Shown here: piece after piece, positions 1-6,685 of the stretch
How positions within the stretch are numbered: position 1 is the stretch's first letter
How the letters are laid out: every line of letters begins with the position of its first letter
Virus record (IMG/VR): IMGVR_UViG_3300043427_003220
Span: 1 to 64,000 of that record
From: a virus
DNA length: 64,000 bases
Reading direction: 5' to 3' (one strand)
Notes under the pieces: generated by a model
What the model saw: only the letters and a program-made list of their open reading frames with translations
What the model was told of the DNA's origin: nothing
Databases searched by the model: none
Program-made: the position numbers and the translations under genes

Positions 1-74
1 CTGCTCAAACTATTTCAGGCGATAACGAGACAAGACCTAGTAATAAAGGTGTTAATTATATTATTAAAGTTTAA
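1..74 (+). CDS. 3' end of a tail fibre/collar protein (partial)
   Basis: This is the tail end of a reading frame that enters the window from the left and stops with TAA at 72-74. The visible 23 codons end in NETRPSNKGVNYIIKV, the typical C-terminus of phage tail-collar fibre proteins (NETRP followed by a hydrophobic end). It is almost identical to the C-terminus of the next gene, differing at the last residue. The shared stretch continues past the stop codon, so the two genes are probably recently duplicated or recombining members of a fibre array. Only the end is visible, so the size and upper domains are unknown. Confidence 0.8.
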   Translation, partial: AQTISGDNETRPSNKGVNYIIKV

Positions 75-103
75 AAATAATAATTTTTAATCAATTTTTA
101 AAA
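1..103 (+). repeat. Direct repeat, copy 1 (fibre gene 3' end plus spacer)
   Basis: This stretch of about 103 nt recurs at 832-935 with three substitutions and one single-A insertion. It covers the last codons of a fibre gene, the stop codon and an AT-rich spacer. Two substitutions are silent third-position changes and one changes the last residue (Val to Ile). The AT-rich spacer is conserved as well as the codons, which favours recent duplication or gene conversion over selection on protein alone. Confidence 0.9.
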
Positions 104-113
104 GGAGAAACAA

Positions 114-905
114 ATGGCTAACGTAGCGACGTTGGTATCTGTAGCAGATTCCAAAGCTTCTCAAAAAGTAAACGCAGTGTCACCTTTAATACCTACAGGC
201 ATAATTTTACCTTTTGCGGGGTCTGTCGTTCCAGTAGGATGGCTTCTCTGCGATGGTACAGCATATAATCAAGCTGATTATCCAGAATTGTATGCCGCAT
301 TGGGTACTCTTTATAATACACAAATAAATCCAACTACAGGAGCTGCGTGGGTAGCTCCTTCAGCTGGACAATTCAGAGTACCAGATTATAGAGCCGCCTT
401 TTTAAGAGGAACTGGAACTCCATCTGTAGGAGATGCCGTAACTACAGGTGGATGGCAAGCACAAAAAACAGCTAAAAATGGAATAAGTGCAGCTTCTGTT
501 TCAGCAACTGTTTCTGGTCTAAAAAATCAAATGAATGGAGGCACTGGAGGTGGAGGAGTTAACCATTCACATGGTGGGCGAGCACCCGGCGCAAACTCGC
601 ACACCCATACACATAATGATTGGTCGTGGAGTTCCCAAGCATTTGCCAACTGGGGATGGAGAGGTACAGGAGCAGGTGAAGATTATGACAATGCTCCAGG
701 CAACTCACACCCTAGAGGCGTTGACGCGAATGGAGATCATTATCATTGGCCTCACGGGAATACTTCTGACGCCCATACTCATAGTTGGAACTTTGGCACT
801 ACTGCAACCTTTAGTGCATCTGGAACAGTAGCTGCTCAAACTATTTCAGGCGATAATGAAACAAGACCTAGTAATAAAGGTGTTAATTATATTATTAAAA
901 TTTAA
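114..905 (+). CDS. Tail collar-domain fibre protein (receptor-binding tip candidate)
   Basis: The 263-aa product carries a phage tail collar domain at about residues 27-105: GIILPFAGSVVPVGWLLCDG, then the Tyr-Leu-Tyr region and FRVPDYRAAFLRGTG. The middle and C-terminal half is rich in Gly and His with several HxH motifs (HSH, HTHTH, HYH, HTH). In T4 gp37-like tips such motifs bind metal ions along the trimer axis. The C-terminus has the family's NETRP signature. The start has a good ribosome site, AAAAGGAG, 6 nt ahead of ATG. It lies at the end of a fibre array, convergent with the ClpX-like gene. The likely role is a trimeric host-recognition tip; the receptor cannot be inferred. Confidence 0.88.
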   Translation: MANVATLVSVADSKASQKVNAVSPLIPTGIILPFAGSVVPVGWLLCDGTAYNQADYPELYAALGTLYNTQINPTTGAAWVAPSAGQFRVPDYRAAFLRGTGTPSVGDAVTTGGWQAQKTAKNGISAASVSATVSGLKNQMNGGTGGGGVNHSHGGRAPGANSHTHTHNDWSWSSQAFANWGWRGTGAGEDYDNAPGNSHPRGVDANGDHYHWPHGNTSDAHTHSWNFGTTATFSASGTVAAQTISGDNETRPSNKGVNYIIKI

Positions 906-935
906 AAAATAATAATTTTTAATCAATTTTTAAAA
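832..935 (+). repeat. Direct repeat, copy 2 (fibre gene 3' end plus spacer)
   Basis: Second copy of the repeat at 1-103. It spans the C-terminal codons of the collar-domain gene, the 24-nt intergenic gap and the stop codon region of the convergent ClpX-like gene (stop at 930-932). The match ends abruptly at 935, just inside the ClpX-like gene, which marks a likely recombination breakpoint. Confidence 0.9.
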
Positions 936-1859
936 TCTTAACTCAGGAACTCCAGTTTTAACCGACCAATTATTTAATACAAATTGTTTAGGCTTAATTC
1001 CCATACTGGGAATATCAAATTGAGCCATTAAGAAAACGTCGTCTAATACGTTTTGCAATCCTCTAGCTCCCAATCCCCTTTCCAACGCACCTTTAACAAT
1101 TTCATCTAAAGCACTTTCTTCAATAATCAGCTCAACGCCTTCGCTAGCAAACCATTCTTTATAAGAATTTAATACACTATCGTTTGATTCTACTAATATT
1201 TTTCGCAAATCTTCCGCCTTTAGTGCTTCCAACGAAGCAACAACGCTAAATCGCCCTAAAAACTCAGGAATCATGCCATACTTTACTAAAGAATCCGTTT
1301 TGCACTCTTCTAGTCCAACAAAAGCCCCAGAGCAAATAAACAGTATGTCCTTTGTGTGTAATTTTTTGACAACATGATTGACCTCAAAGCCAATCTCACT
1401 ACCTTCTAGCAATTTCAACAGACTTTGCTGTACACCAACCCCGTTTACGTCCGGCGAACCATCATGGCTGCTTTTGCGCCTAATCTTATCAATTTCATCA
1501 ATATAAACAATAGCTTTTGATGCAACCTCGTCATTGAACTCACACATAGCACATAGCTCACTAATAATTTCAGTGACGTCCTTACCTACATACCCAGCAC
1601 TTGTAAACTGAGTAGCGTCAACCATCATAAACTTACTATTAAGAAACTCGGCTAACTTTTGAACAGTGTAGGTTTTGCCGCTTCCACTAGGCCCAATCAT
1701 GAGGACGTTGGATTTTTTAATTTTGGCGTTATGGCGAGTTCTTTTGTAGTGATTGTAGGCAGCAACAGCTAAAGCTTTTTTGGCTTTATCTTGGCCAACA
1801 ACATATGCGTCTAAATAGCTTTTAACATCTTTAGGAGTGAACACAGTATCCCCTTGCAT
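930..1859 (-). CDS. ClpX-like AAA+ unfoldase lacking zinc domain and ClpP-docking loop
   Basis: The 309-aa product aligns with the AAA+ core of ClpX. Motifs in order (numbered from ATG at 1859): box II YVVGQDKAK (about 19-27), Walker A GPSGSGKT (56-63), pore loop GYVGKD (89-94), Walker B VYIDEID (118-124), the pore-2/GVGVQQSLLKLLEG region, an arginine finger in IPEFLGRF, and sensor 2 GARGLQ. Two parts of bacterial ClpX (about 420 aa) are missing: the N-terminal C4 zinc-binding domain and the segment between GAF-GL and the IPEF motif that holds the IGF loop used to dock on ClpP. The inference is an unfoldase or remodeller acting without ClpP. A TTG codon 3 nt upstream could also start it. No clear Shine-Dalgarno is seen. 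It is divergent from the zinc-knuckle gene next door. Confidence 0.9.
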   Translation of the reverse strand: MQGDTVFTPKDVKSYLDAYVVGQDKAKKALAVAAYNHYKRTRHNAKIKKSNVLMIGPSGSGKTYTVQKLAEFLNSKFMMVDATQFTSAGYVGKDVTEIISELCAMCEFNDEVASKAIVYIDEIDKIRRKSSHDGSPDVNGVGVQQSLLKLLEGSEIGFEVNHVVKKLHTKDILFICSGAFVGLEECKTDSLVKYGMIPEFLGRFSVVASLEALKAEDLRKILVESNDSVLNSYKEWFASEGVELIIEESALDEIVKGALERGLGARGLQNVLDDVFLMAQFDIPSMGIKPKQFVLNNWSVKTGVPELRF

Positions 1860-1900
1860 CAATGATAAATATGTTCTACAGTATGTTTAAGGGGAAATCT

Positions 1901-2149
1901 ATGAAGGGACGCCTAACAGATAAAGAAAAAGAAGAGTTGCGCAAACTTTTAGAAGACCAAGATAAGCCACTGGACGACAAATGGCTAATGGCAGACGAAT
2001 ATGCCAAAAAAACTAAAAAAGAAAACCCTAATAATTATGGGTGTATATTGTGTGATAAAACGCACTTTGTCAAAAACTGTCCCAACAGAAAAGAAAAGTC
2101 AAAATATACTTATAGTTACTATAATCACGATGATAGCGGAGATTATTAA
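1901..2149 (+). CDS. Small charged protein with a zinc-knuckle-like motif
   Basis: The 82-aa product is very rich in Lys, Glu and Asp. It holds a C-x2-C-x3-H-x4-C cluster (Cys48, Cys51, His55, Cys60), close to the CCHC zinc knuckle of nucleic-acid-binding proteins but one residue shorter in the middle. I chose the ATG at 1901 because AAGGGG lies 6 nt upstream. An in-frame ATG at 1862 would add 13 residues but would overlap the divergent ClpX-like start and has no ribosome site. A zinc-dependent nucleic-acid or protein contact is possible; no family is recognised. Confidence 0.6.
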   Translation: MKGRLTDKEKEELRKLLEDQDKPLDDKWLMADEYAKKTKKENPNNYGCILCDKTHFVKNCPNRKEKSKYTYSYYNHDDSGDY

Positions 2150-2151
2150 TT

Positions 2152-2454
2152 ATGCCATTGGTAGCAGCAAAGCTTAAAAACAAACTAAAAGAGACAATTG
2201 AAAAAAACCTTAAAGAACAATTTGCTAAAGAAGCAAAAGACAATGAAAAGGCTACAGAGATGTGGACAAAAATGGCAGAGGCTATATCTCATATAGCAAC
2301 AGACATTGTTTCTGCAATTCAACAGGATGCCGAGGTCGCCCCAGGGATTCAGGTGCTTATAAACCCCGGCATTCCAACGGCGGGTAGCCCTGCGGCTCAA
2401 GTGACTACAGCCCCCGGCAATGGTACAACAACCGCGACAGGAAAGATTCTCTGA
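2152..2454 (+). CDS. Hypothetical protein, helical N-terminus and Gly/Thr-rich C-terminus
   Basis: The 100-aa product starts 2 nt after the previous stop, so translation is probably coupled. The first 60 residues are a charged, helix-forming stretch (KNKLKETIEKNLKEQF). The last 35 are low-complexity Pro, Gly, Ala and Thr ending GNGTTTATGKIL. Small proteins with this two-part design are common next to phage structural genes, but I recognise no specific family. It forms a short run with the genes on either side. Confidence 0.6.
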   Translation: MPLVAAKLKNKLKETIEKNLKEQFAKEAKDNEKATEMWTKMAEAISHIATDIVSAIQQDAEVAPGIQVLINPGIPTAGSPAAQVTTAPGNGTTTATGKIL

Positions 2455-2455
2455 T

Positions 2456-2707
2456 ATGCACCGCGCTGTCCAGAAAGCTTTTGAAGCCGTCTTGGTGGCT
2501 CAAAAAAAGCTGGCCGATGCAACAACAGACCAAGAAGCAGAAATTGCAGAAAAAGAACTAAAACAAGCCACCAACAATTTAATTACTATAGAAGCTAGGC
2601 TAGAGTTGCTTAACAAAATTGGTGCAGCTAATGGCCTTCCGGCTATTCAAGATGCACAACTATCTGAAGAAGCTATAGAAAAATTTTTAGAAATTTTATT
2701 GAAATAA
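2456..2707 (+). CDS. Hypothetical coiled-coil protein
   Basis: The 83-aa product is almost entirely Ala, Glu, Lys and Leu in a heptad-like pattern, suggesting one long helix or coiled coil. The start is set at ATG 2456, one base after the previous stop (TGATATG) with AGGAAAG about 10 nt upstream. An upstream in-frame ATG at 2420 would lie inside the preceding gene. The product is acidic at its C-terminus. No family is recognised. Confidence 0.6.
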   Translation: MHRAVQKAFEAVLVAQKKLADATTDQEAEIAEKELKQATNNLITIEARLELLNKIGAANGLPAIQDAQLSEEAIEKFLEILLK

Positions 2708-2710
2708 GCC

Positions 2711-2737
2711 TAAAGGTTTTTTGCTGACCTCCGATAT
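2711..2737 (+). promoter_or_regulatory. Sigma-28 (FliA)-type promoter, site 1
   Basis: TAAAGGTT at 2711-2718, an 11-nt spacer and TCCGATAT at 2730-2737 match the FliA consensus TAAAGTTT-N11-GCCGATAA at 13 of 16 positions. The site lies 40 nt upstream of the start codon at 2778, after a separate gene run has ended. Confidence 0.6.
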
Positions 2738-2777
2738 GTCTTATGTAAGACAGGAAACTAACACCAAGGAGGCTCCC

Positions 2778-3023
2778 ATGAGTACAGCAGAATTTCTCCA
2801 AAGCTACCTTGAGTCTTTTGAAACACAAGAAGACGGTTACAAAGATAGCCTTTGGGTCAAGGCTATCAAAGTCATGGCTATTCCAGAAGCCATGGAAGTG
2901 ACTGAAGAGTCTCCTGACTCCTTTGACAGCGGCATTAGGCTGCTGTTCAAAGATGGCAGTTGCCTCTACATTGGCAACCCACGCCAGTCAGCCTTCGCGG
3001 GCTTCAGCTATGTGATTGACTGA
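2778..3023 (+). CDS. Hypothetical 81-aa protein
   Basis: The start at ATG 2778 is fixed by a near-perfect ribosome site, AAGGAGG, 5 nt upstream. The frame is open further upstream, but that part overlaps the promoter motif. The product is small, acidic and soluble, with a beta-rich second half (IRLLFKDGSCLYIGNPRQSA). It forms a single-gene unit: a sigma-28-type promoter before it and a strong terminator just after it. No family is recognised. Confidence 0.65.
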   Translation: MSTAEFLQSYLESFETQEDGYKDSLWVKAIKVMAIPEAMEVTEESPDSFDSGIRLLFKDGSCLYIGNPRQSAFAGFSYVID

Positions 3024-3027
3024 CTCC

Positions 3028-3058
3028 AGCCCGCCCAAAAGGCGGGTTTAATTTTTTT
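3028..3058 (+). terminator. Rho-independent terminator
   Basis: The stem CCCGCC/GGCGGG with a 5-nt loop (CAAAA) is followed by TTTAATTTTTTT. It closes the transcript of the gene ending at 3023 and is followed directly by the next sigma-28-type promoter at 3060. Confidence 0.92.
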
Positions 3059-3059
3059 C

Positions 3060-3086
3060 TAAAGTTATTATTCTTAGCTCCGATAA
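3060..3086 (+). promoter_or_regulatory. Sigma-28 (FliA)-type promoter, site 2
   Basis: TAAAGTTA (3060-3067), an 11-nt spacer and TCCGATAA (3079-3086) differ from the FliA consensus at only two of 16 positions. The site starts 2 nt after the terminator at 3028-3058 and 48 nt before the start codon at 3108. Confidence 0.7.
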
Positions 3087-3107
3087 GAATAGTAATGGAG
3101 GTGATGT

Positions 3108-3608
3108 ATGAGAAACAATTGGGCACAAAGACTGGCTTCTGCATTCAAGCACCCTGTTCAAGATTATGTTTTTGTTGAACAGTCTGAAGGTGAGTCTTCA
3201 TGTGCCTGTGGGCACCCCATCAAGAACATCTTCACTGTTGCCTGCAATGGCCACACTGTCCAATTGGGCAGTGAGTGCATTGAGAACTACACTGAGCTTG
3301 AAAGCATTCAGGTTCAAGTCAAGGCCGCTGAAGAGCGCCGCAAAGCAGAAGAGAAGGCTCATCAAGAGCATCTCCAGACCAAAGAACTTGAGTCACTCAT
3401 TAATGAGTACAATGAGCTGCTCAAGCCATTTAAAGAACAAGTCGCCAAGAGACAGCGCATTGATTATATGGTTTGGATGTACTGCGCAGGCAAGAAAGGC
3501 TACTCTATTAAGAAGCTCAAGACCCTCAAGGGCAAGATTAAGGCAGTCCAAACTGCCATCAAAGAACTCAAACTGGCTATCAAACTTGCGCAGGAGGACG
3601 TGGCATGA
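3108..3608 (+). CDS. Hypothetical protein with Cys/His cluster and coiled coil
   Basis: The 166-aa product has an N-terminal Cys/His region at about residues 31-60: CACGHPI, then ACNGHTVQLGSECIENY, plausibly one metal site. A long charged coiled coil follows (about 63-115), then a basic C-terminal helix pair (KKLKTLKGKIKAVQTAIKELK). The start is certain because GGAGGTGAT sits just before ATG. The gene follows a sigma-28-type promoter and overlaps the small membrane protein gene after it by ATGA. Similar short CxCGH...GSxC proteins occur in large phages without known function, so the role is unknown. Confidence 0.7.
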   Translation: MRNNWAQRLASAFKHPVQDYVFVEQSEGESSCACGHPIKNIFTVACNGHTVQLGSECIENYTELESIQVQVKAAEERRKAEEKAHQEHLQTKELESLINEYNELLKPFKEQVAKRQRIDYMVWMYCAGKKGYSIKKLKTLKGKIKAVQTAIKELKLAIKLAQEDVA

Positions 3609-3739
3609 AGATAAATATAGCTATTGCTACGGCAATTGTGATTGGAATGCTGATTCAATTGGCGGCTATAATTGCTTTGGCCGTTTATGCACCGATTTGG
3701 CTTTCCGTTCCTTTGATTGTATTAATGATTGCTTTTTAA
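3605..3739 (+). CDS. Small membrane protein, two transmembrane segments (44 aa)
   Basis: The ATG overlaps the previous stop (ATGA), which implies coupled translation. The 44 residues are almost entirely hydrophobic: INIAIATAIVIGMLIQLAA, a short break, then VYAPIWLSVPLIVLMIAF. That gives two probable inner-membrane helices. The size and topology would suit a holin-like or inhibitory membrane peptide, but nothing specific supports either. The next gene has its own ribosome site overlapping this stop. Confidence 0.6.
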   Translation: MKINIAIATAIVIGMLIQLAAIIALAVYAPIWLSVPLIVLMIAF

Positions 3740-3749
3740 GGAGATTCTT

Positions 3750-4034
3750 ATGCGCTTTACGTATACAACAGATATTATTGGCGGACAGCCGGTAACGACT
3801 ATTCAAGAAACTGCCGGCGTGTTTTCTGGCTATACAGCGGAGCAAGTGGCGGTTGTCGCTGAAAACCTTTATCCAAACTATCAGTCTCGTAATATGTCTA
3901 ATATCTTTTCTGATATTTATTTCAACTATTGCCTCAGAAAGACTCTCGAAGGTCAGCCCATTCCAAATGAATATCTATCTAATAATATTAGACAAAGTGT
4001 AAATGATAGCGATTTGCTCGAAGAAAATGATTGA
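3750..4034 (+). CDS. Hypothetical 94-aa protein
   Basis: The start is ATG 3750 with AAGGAG 6 nt upstream; that site begins in the stop codon of the membrane peptide before it. The product is soluble, with mixed composition and an acidic end (DSDLLEEND). Its middle reads AEQVAVVAENLYPNYQSRN. No motif or family is recognised. It is the last gene of the unit that begins at 3108. Confidence 0.6.
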   Translation: MRFTYTTDIIGGQPVTTIQETAGVFSGYTAEQVAVVAENLYPNYQSRNMSNIFSDIYFNYCLRKTLEGQPIPNEYLSNNIRQSVNDSDLLEEND

Positions 4035-4082
4035 CAGTCGCGCTAATAGCAGATAACTTACCACTTAGGAGGTAGATTTATC

Positions 4083-4373
4083 ATGATTACAGGACTTTTT
4101 GCAGCAGGGCTTTTGGCGATGTTTGTGGGTCTTTCAAGCCGCACTCCAGAGGTAGATAATACCAATACCCAATACTGCGTAGCTGCTCCTACTCGTTCCA
4201 ATCCAAAACAAGAGCGAACAGTCACTATAGATGAGCTAGTTGTTGACTCGCGCTGCCCACAAGGTGCTCAGTGCATTCGTCAAGGCGAACTCAAAGTAGT
4301 TAAGAACTGCTCTAAAGGCACAATGACTACAGAGCCAACCAAATCATCACTATCAGAACGGAAATCAAAATAA
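4083..4373 (+). CDS. Hypothetical exported or membrane-anchored Cys-containing protein
   Basis: The 96-aa product begins with a hydrophobic stretch (MITGLFAAGLLAMFVGLSS) that looks like a signal peptide or anchor. A soluble part with four Cys (YCVAA, SRCPQGAQC, NCSKG) follows, which suits disulfides in the periplasm. The start has the strong site TAGGAGG about 10 nt upstream. The stop overlaps the start of the transglycosylase gene by one base (TAATG), so the two are probably made together and both act outside the cytoplasm. Confidence 0.65.
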   Translation: MITGLFAAGLLAMFVGLSSRTPEVDNTNTQYCVAAPTRSNPKQERTVTIDELVVDSRCPQGAQCIRQGELKVVKNCSKGTMTTEPTKSSLSERKSK

Positions 4374-5281
4374 TGCTAAAGTACATAGCTTTGGCGGCAT
4401 CGGCTCTATCTCTGAGTGCTACAGCACAAGAGGCAATAGAGCTGACTCCGCCAGTGTGTCTACAGCCAAATATTAACTTTTGGCATGACGTATATACAAA
4501 ATATACAAGACACGACATCATTGTTTACAACCAAAAGACAATGGAAGTCTACAACGTCTACCCACGCCCAAAGGGAAGCAAAAAGACAATTAAAAAGTAT
4601 AAAAGACACTTATTACATAAATATGTAAAGCTAATGCCCAAAGAGAAAAAGAACATTGCAGTCAAGACAGGGGCACGAGGCTTCTTTGAGAGAGGCTTTG
4701 AGAGAATGCACGAGCATTACCCCAAGATAGTCAAGAAGCTAGAGCAACAAGGAATGCCACACCAAATAGCCTTCTTGCCGTTCGTAGAGTCTTCGTACTC
4801 CTATAAAGCCACTAGCCCAGTCGGAGCAGTAGGCATGTGGCAAATCATGCCGGCAACAGGCAGACTCTTTGGAATCAAGAAGAGAGCAAGGCTTAGAGAC
4901 AATAAGGTAGCCACCGATGTAGCCATCAAGCTCCTTAAGTTTAATTACGAGATGTTGGGAGATTGGACTTTGGCTATCAATGCCTATCATTCCGGCACCG
5001 GACGACTCTTAAAAGCATCCAACATGGCAAATTCAAAAAACATTTGTGAAATACTCAACTATCTTGACGAAAATGACGTTACTATTAAGGGGTACAAGTT
5101 CTATAGCAGAAACTATGTAGCTCAATTGTTTGCTATTGACAAGGCAGTGACGGAAAGGCTAAACCCTCACGTAGAGGATGAAGCCGAAGAAATAGAAGAG
5201 GGGGTTCAAAATGAGTTTGAAGAGAAAGCTGGAGATGCAACTGGATTTGAGGAGTCCGACAGGGAAGACACTGCACCTTGA
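4373..5281 (+). CDS. MltD-like lytic transglycosylase with signal peptide
   Basis: The 302-aa product cleaves peptidoglycan by the lytic transglycosylase reaction (family function). A signal peptide covers about residues 1-19 (LALAASALSLSATAQ-like core). The SLT/MltD catalytic core spans about 120-250: catalytic Glu139 in LPFVESSYS, GAVGMWQIMPATG (151-163) and AINAYHSGTGRL, the equivalent of the AYNAG motif. The last 40 residues are strongly acidic. No LysM repeats are present, unlike full-length MltD. A signal peptide on a phage transglycosylase points to a role from inside the infected cell at lysis or wall remodelling, rather than a tail-tip enzyme. It overlaps the next gene by 71 nt. Confidence 0.88.
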   Translation: MLKYIALAASALSLSATAQEAIELTPPVCLQPNINFWHDVYTKYTRHDIIVYNQKTMEVYNVYPRPKGSKKTIKKYKRHLLHKYVKLMPKEKKNIAVKTGARGFFERGFERMHEHYPKIVKKLEQQGMPHQIAFLPFVESSYSYKATSPVGAVGMWQIMPATGRLFGIKKRARLRDNKVATDVAIKLLKFNYEMLGDWTLAINAYHSGTGRLLKASNMANSKNICEILNYLDENDVTIKGYKFYSRNYVAQLFAIDKAVTERLNPHVEDEAEEIEEGVQNEFEEKAGDATGFEESDREDTAP

Positions 5282-5615
5282 AGATGTAAAAAGCCTTAGG
5301 TCTTTACGCATTCATGACGCAGGGGATGCAGACAATATCTTTTTGGTTGACGTAGTAGACTTGGGTGGCAACCTTCTTCAAAACTACACATGTGGTTTTG
5401 AGTGCGTTAGTCTTATTTGCGCTATGTTGTATTCAGAAGGTGACGCGGAAGACAAAACCCAAGTAACTGTTTCTTTTGAAGCCCTTGTTAATGCCTTGAC
5501 TATGTCCCGTAATGCGGGTTATACAGATGCAAGCAAGGGTCTTCTCGAAGATGATACGGAAGAGGAAGCTTTGCAAGAGTATATGAACCGCGAAACTAAT
5601 GTTACTTTGAACTGA
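5211..5615 (+). CDS. Hypothetical 134-aa protein
   Basis: The start at ATG 5211 lies inside the transglycosylase gene but has a good ribosome site, GAGGGGG, 6 nt upstream, so the 71-nt overlap appears real. A shorter start at 5235 is possible. The product is acidic, with a beta-rich N-terminal half (NIFLVDVVDLGGNLLQNYTCG) and an acidic C-terminus. No family is recognised. It sits just ahead of the dUTPase gene. Confidence 0.6.
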   Translation: MSLKRKLEMQLDLRSPTGKTLHLEDVKSLRSLRIHDAGDADNIFLVDVVDLGGNLLQNYTCGFECVSLICAMLYSEGDAEDKTQVTVSFEALVNALTMSRNAGYTDASKGLLEDDTEEEALQEYMNRETNVTLN

Positions 5616-5622
5616 GGCTATT

Positions 5623-6183
5623 ATGAAAGTATCAGAAGAGGCGCTCAATCATCTGAAGTCGTTACAAGTAGACCCTACCAAGTTGTCTGAAGAAGAATAC
5701 TTCATGGCAACTCATATTCAGATGCCTAGACTTATCTACAGGGGCCCTAACGCTAATCCCCTGCCTGCATACCAAACAAAGCAGTCAAGTTGCTTTGACG
5801 TCTTAGCTGATGAGTATGTAACTATTCAGCCAAAGTCGTATGTAGTAATCAGGACTGGCCTCTATCTGACTATGGAAGATGCCGCCCACTTCATCAATCT
5901 TAACCCCGCAGTCATGAATCTAGCTCTAGTCCTTAGAGAGCGTTCTGGCTTGGCGGCCAAAGGTATTGGTTTAGGTGCGGGTGAAATCGACAGAGATTAT
6001 CTCATTGAAAATAATTCAGAGAACGAAATTAAAGTCATTCTTAGGAACTTTTCCGAAGTTCCACTCGAAGTCAAAGCTGGAGATAGAATCTGTCAGGCTA
6101 AGTGGGAGCTAGTTCTTAAAGACCCGTTTCTTGAAACTAAGAACCATAAGCGCATTGGCGGGCTAGGAAGCACAGGCACATGA
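5623..6183 (+). CDS. dut: dUTP diphosphatase (dUTPase)
   Basis: The 186-aa product hydrolyses dUTP to dUMP and pyrophosphate, keeping uracil out of DNA and supplying dTTP synthesis. All five trimeric dUTPase motifs are visible in order: SCFDVLA (56-62), RERSGLAAKGI (105-115), GEIDRDYLIE (120-129, with the catalytic Asp and Tyr), GDRICQ (153-158) and the C-terminal P-loop-like arm RIGGLGSTGT (177-186). An N-terminal extension of about 35 residues precedes the usual fold. It overlaps the next gene by ATGA. Phage dUTPases are common nucleotide-metabolism genes, and this one appears intact. Confidence 0.95.
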   Translation: MKVSEEALNHLKSLQVDPTKLSEEEYFMATHIQMPRLIYRGPNANPLPAYQTKQSSCFDVLADEYVTIQPKSYVVIRTGLYLTMEDAAHFINLNPAVMNLALVLRERSGLAAKGIGLGAGEIDRDYLIENNSENEIKVILRNFSEVPLEVKAGDRICQAKWELVLKDPFLETKNHKRIGGLGSTGT

Positions 6184-6572
6184 AGACTAAGAAAATTCCC
6201 AAAGACTCAGGACAGCCATTGTTTCAAGTCTCTCCGGAAGTGCGAGAGATAAACAATGTGCCCACTTCATGGAAGAAGCTAGTCTTGTATGTTTTTGAGG
6301 AAAAGTTGACTCATAAGTCGATTCCAACTCAATATATTATTGGATATGATGCTTTGGTAGATAATCCAATTCCTTCAAATCTTTATTACGACGGACTTTT
6401 TGAAACGACTTATGCAGGTCGTCGCAGAATTAAACCAGACGAAGAGTATCTATTTGTTTTAACTAAAGAAAATAAATTCCGTTCTATTCATTTTAGTCAA
6501 AAAACCCTTGAAAAATGGATACTTACAAAGACAATAATTGAAAAAGAAGAAATTCAATCAATTCTAGCTTGA
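6180..6572 (+). CDS. Hypothetical 130-aa protein downstream of dut
   Basis: The ATG overlaps the dUTPase stop (ATGA). The product is basic and soluble. Its central part (KLVLYVFEEKLTHKSIP, then YYDGLFETTYAGRRRIKPDE) looks like a small alpha/beta fold, but I recognise no family. It is the last gene before the tail module. The 113-nt gap after it holds a possible -10 box, GATAAAAT, near 6640 with no good -35. Confidence 0.6.
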   Translation: MKTKKIPKDSGQPLFQVSPEVREINNVPTSWKKLVLYVFEEKLTHKSIPTQYIIGYDALVDNPIPSNLYYDGLFETTYAGRRRIKPDEEYLFVLTKENKFRSIHFSQKTLEKWILTKTIIEKEEIQSILA

Positions 6573-6685
6573 ATTAACTAGCATAACTTTAACAAAATTG
6601 TTAAGATTCAAGAATATTCAGGTTTTTGCAAAAAATCTGATAAAATCTGTATGTAGCGTTTGGCCACAAAACTAGGAGCCATAAG

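Noticed and set aside
64-90. TAAAGTTT after the first fibre gene end as a FliA-type -35
   Set aside because: It is made of coding sequence and stop codon, and no CGATAA box lies 11-12 nt downstream.
3166-3795. 209-aa plus-strand reading frame overlapping the gene at 3108
   Set aside because: It lies in another frame over a gene with a perfect ribosome site, has low-complexity Ser/Arg/Leu composition and runs through the next two small genes.
4021-4060. Further FliA-type site before the gene at 4083
   Set aside because: GCAGATAA is present near 4050, but the -35 position reads ATTGACAG rather than TAAAGTTT, so it does not fit the motif.
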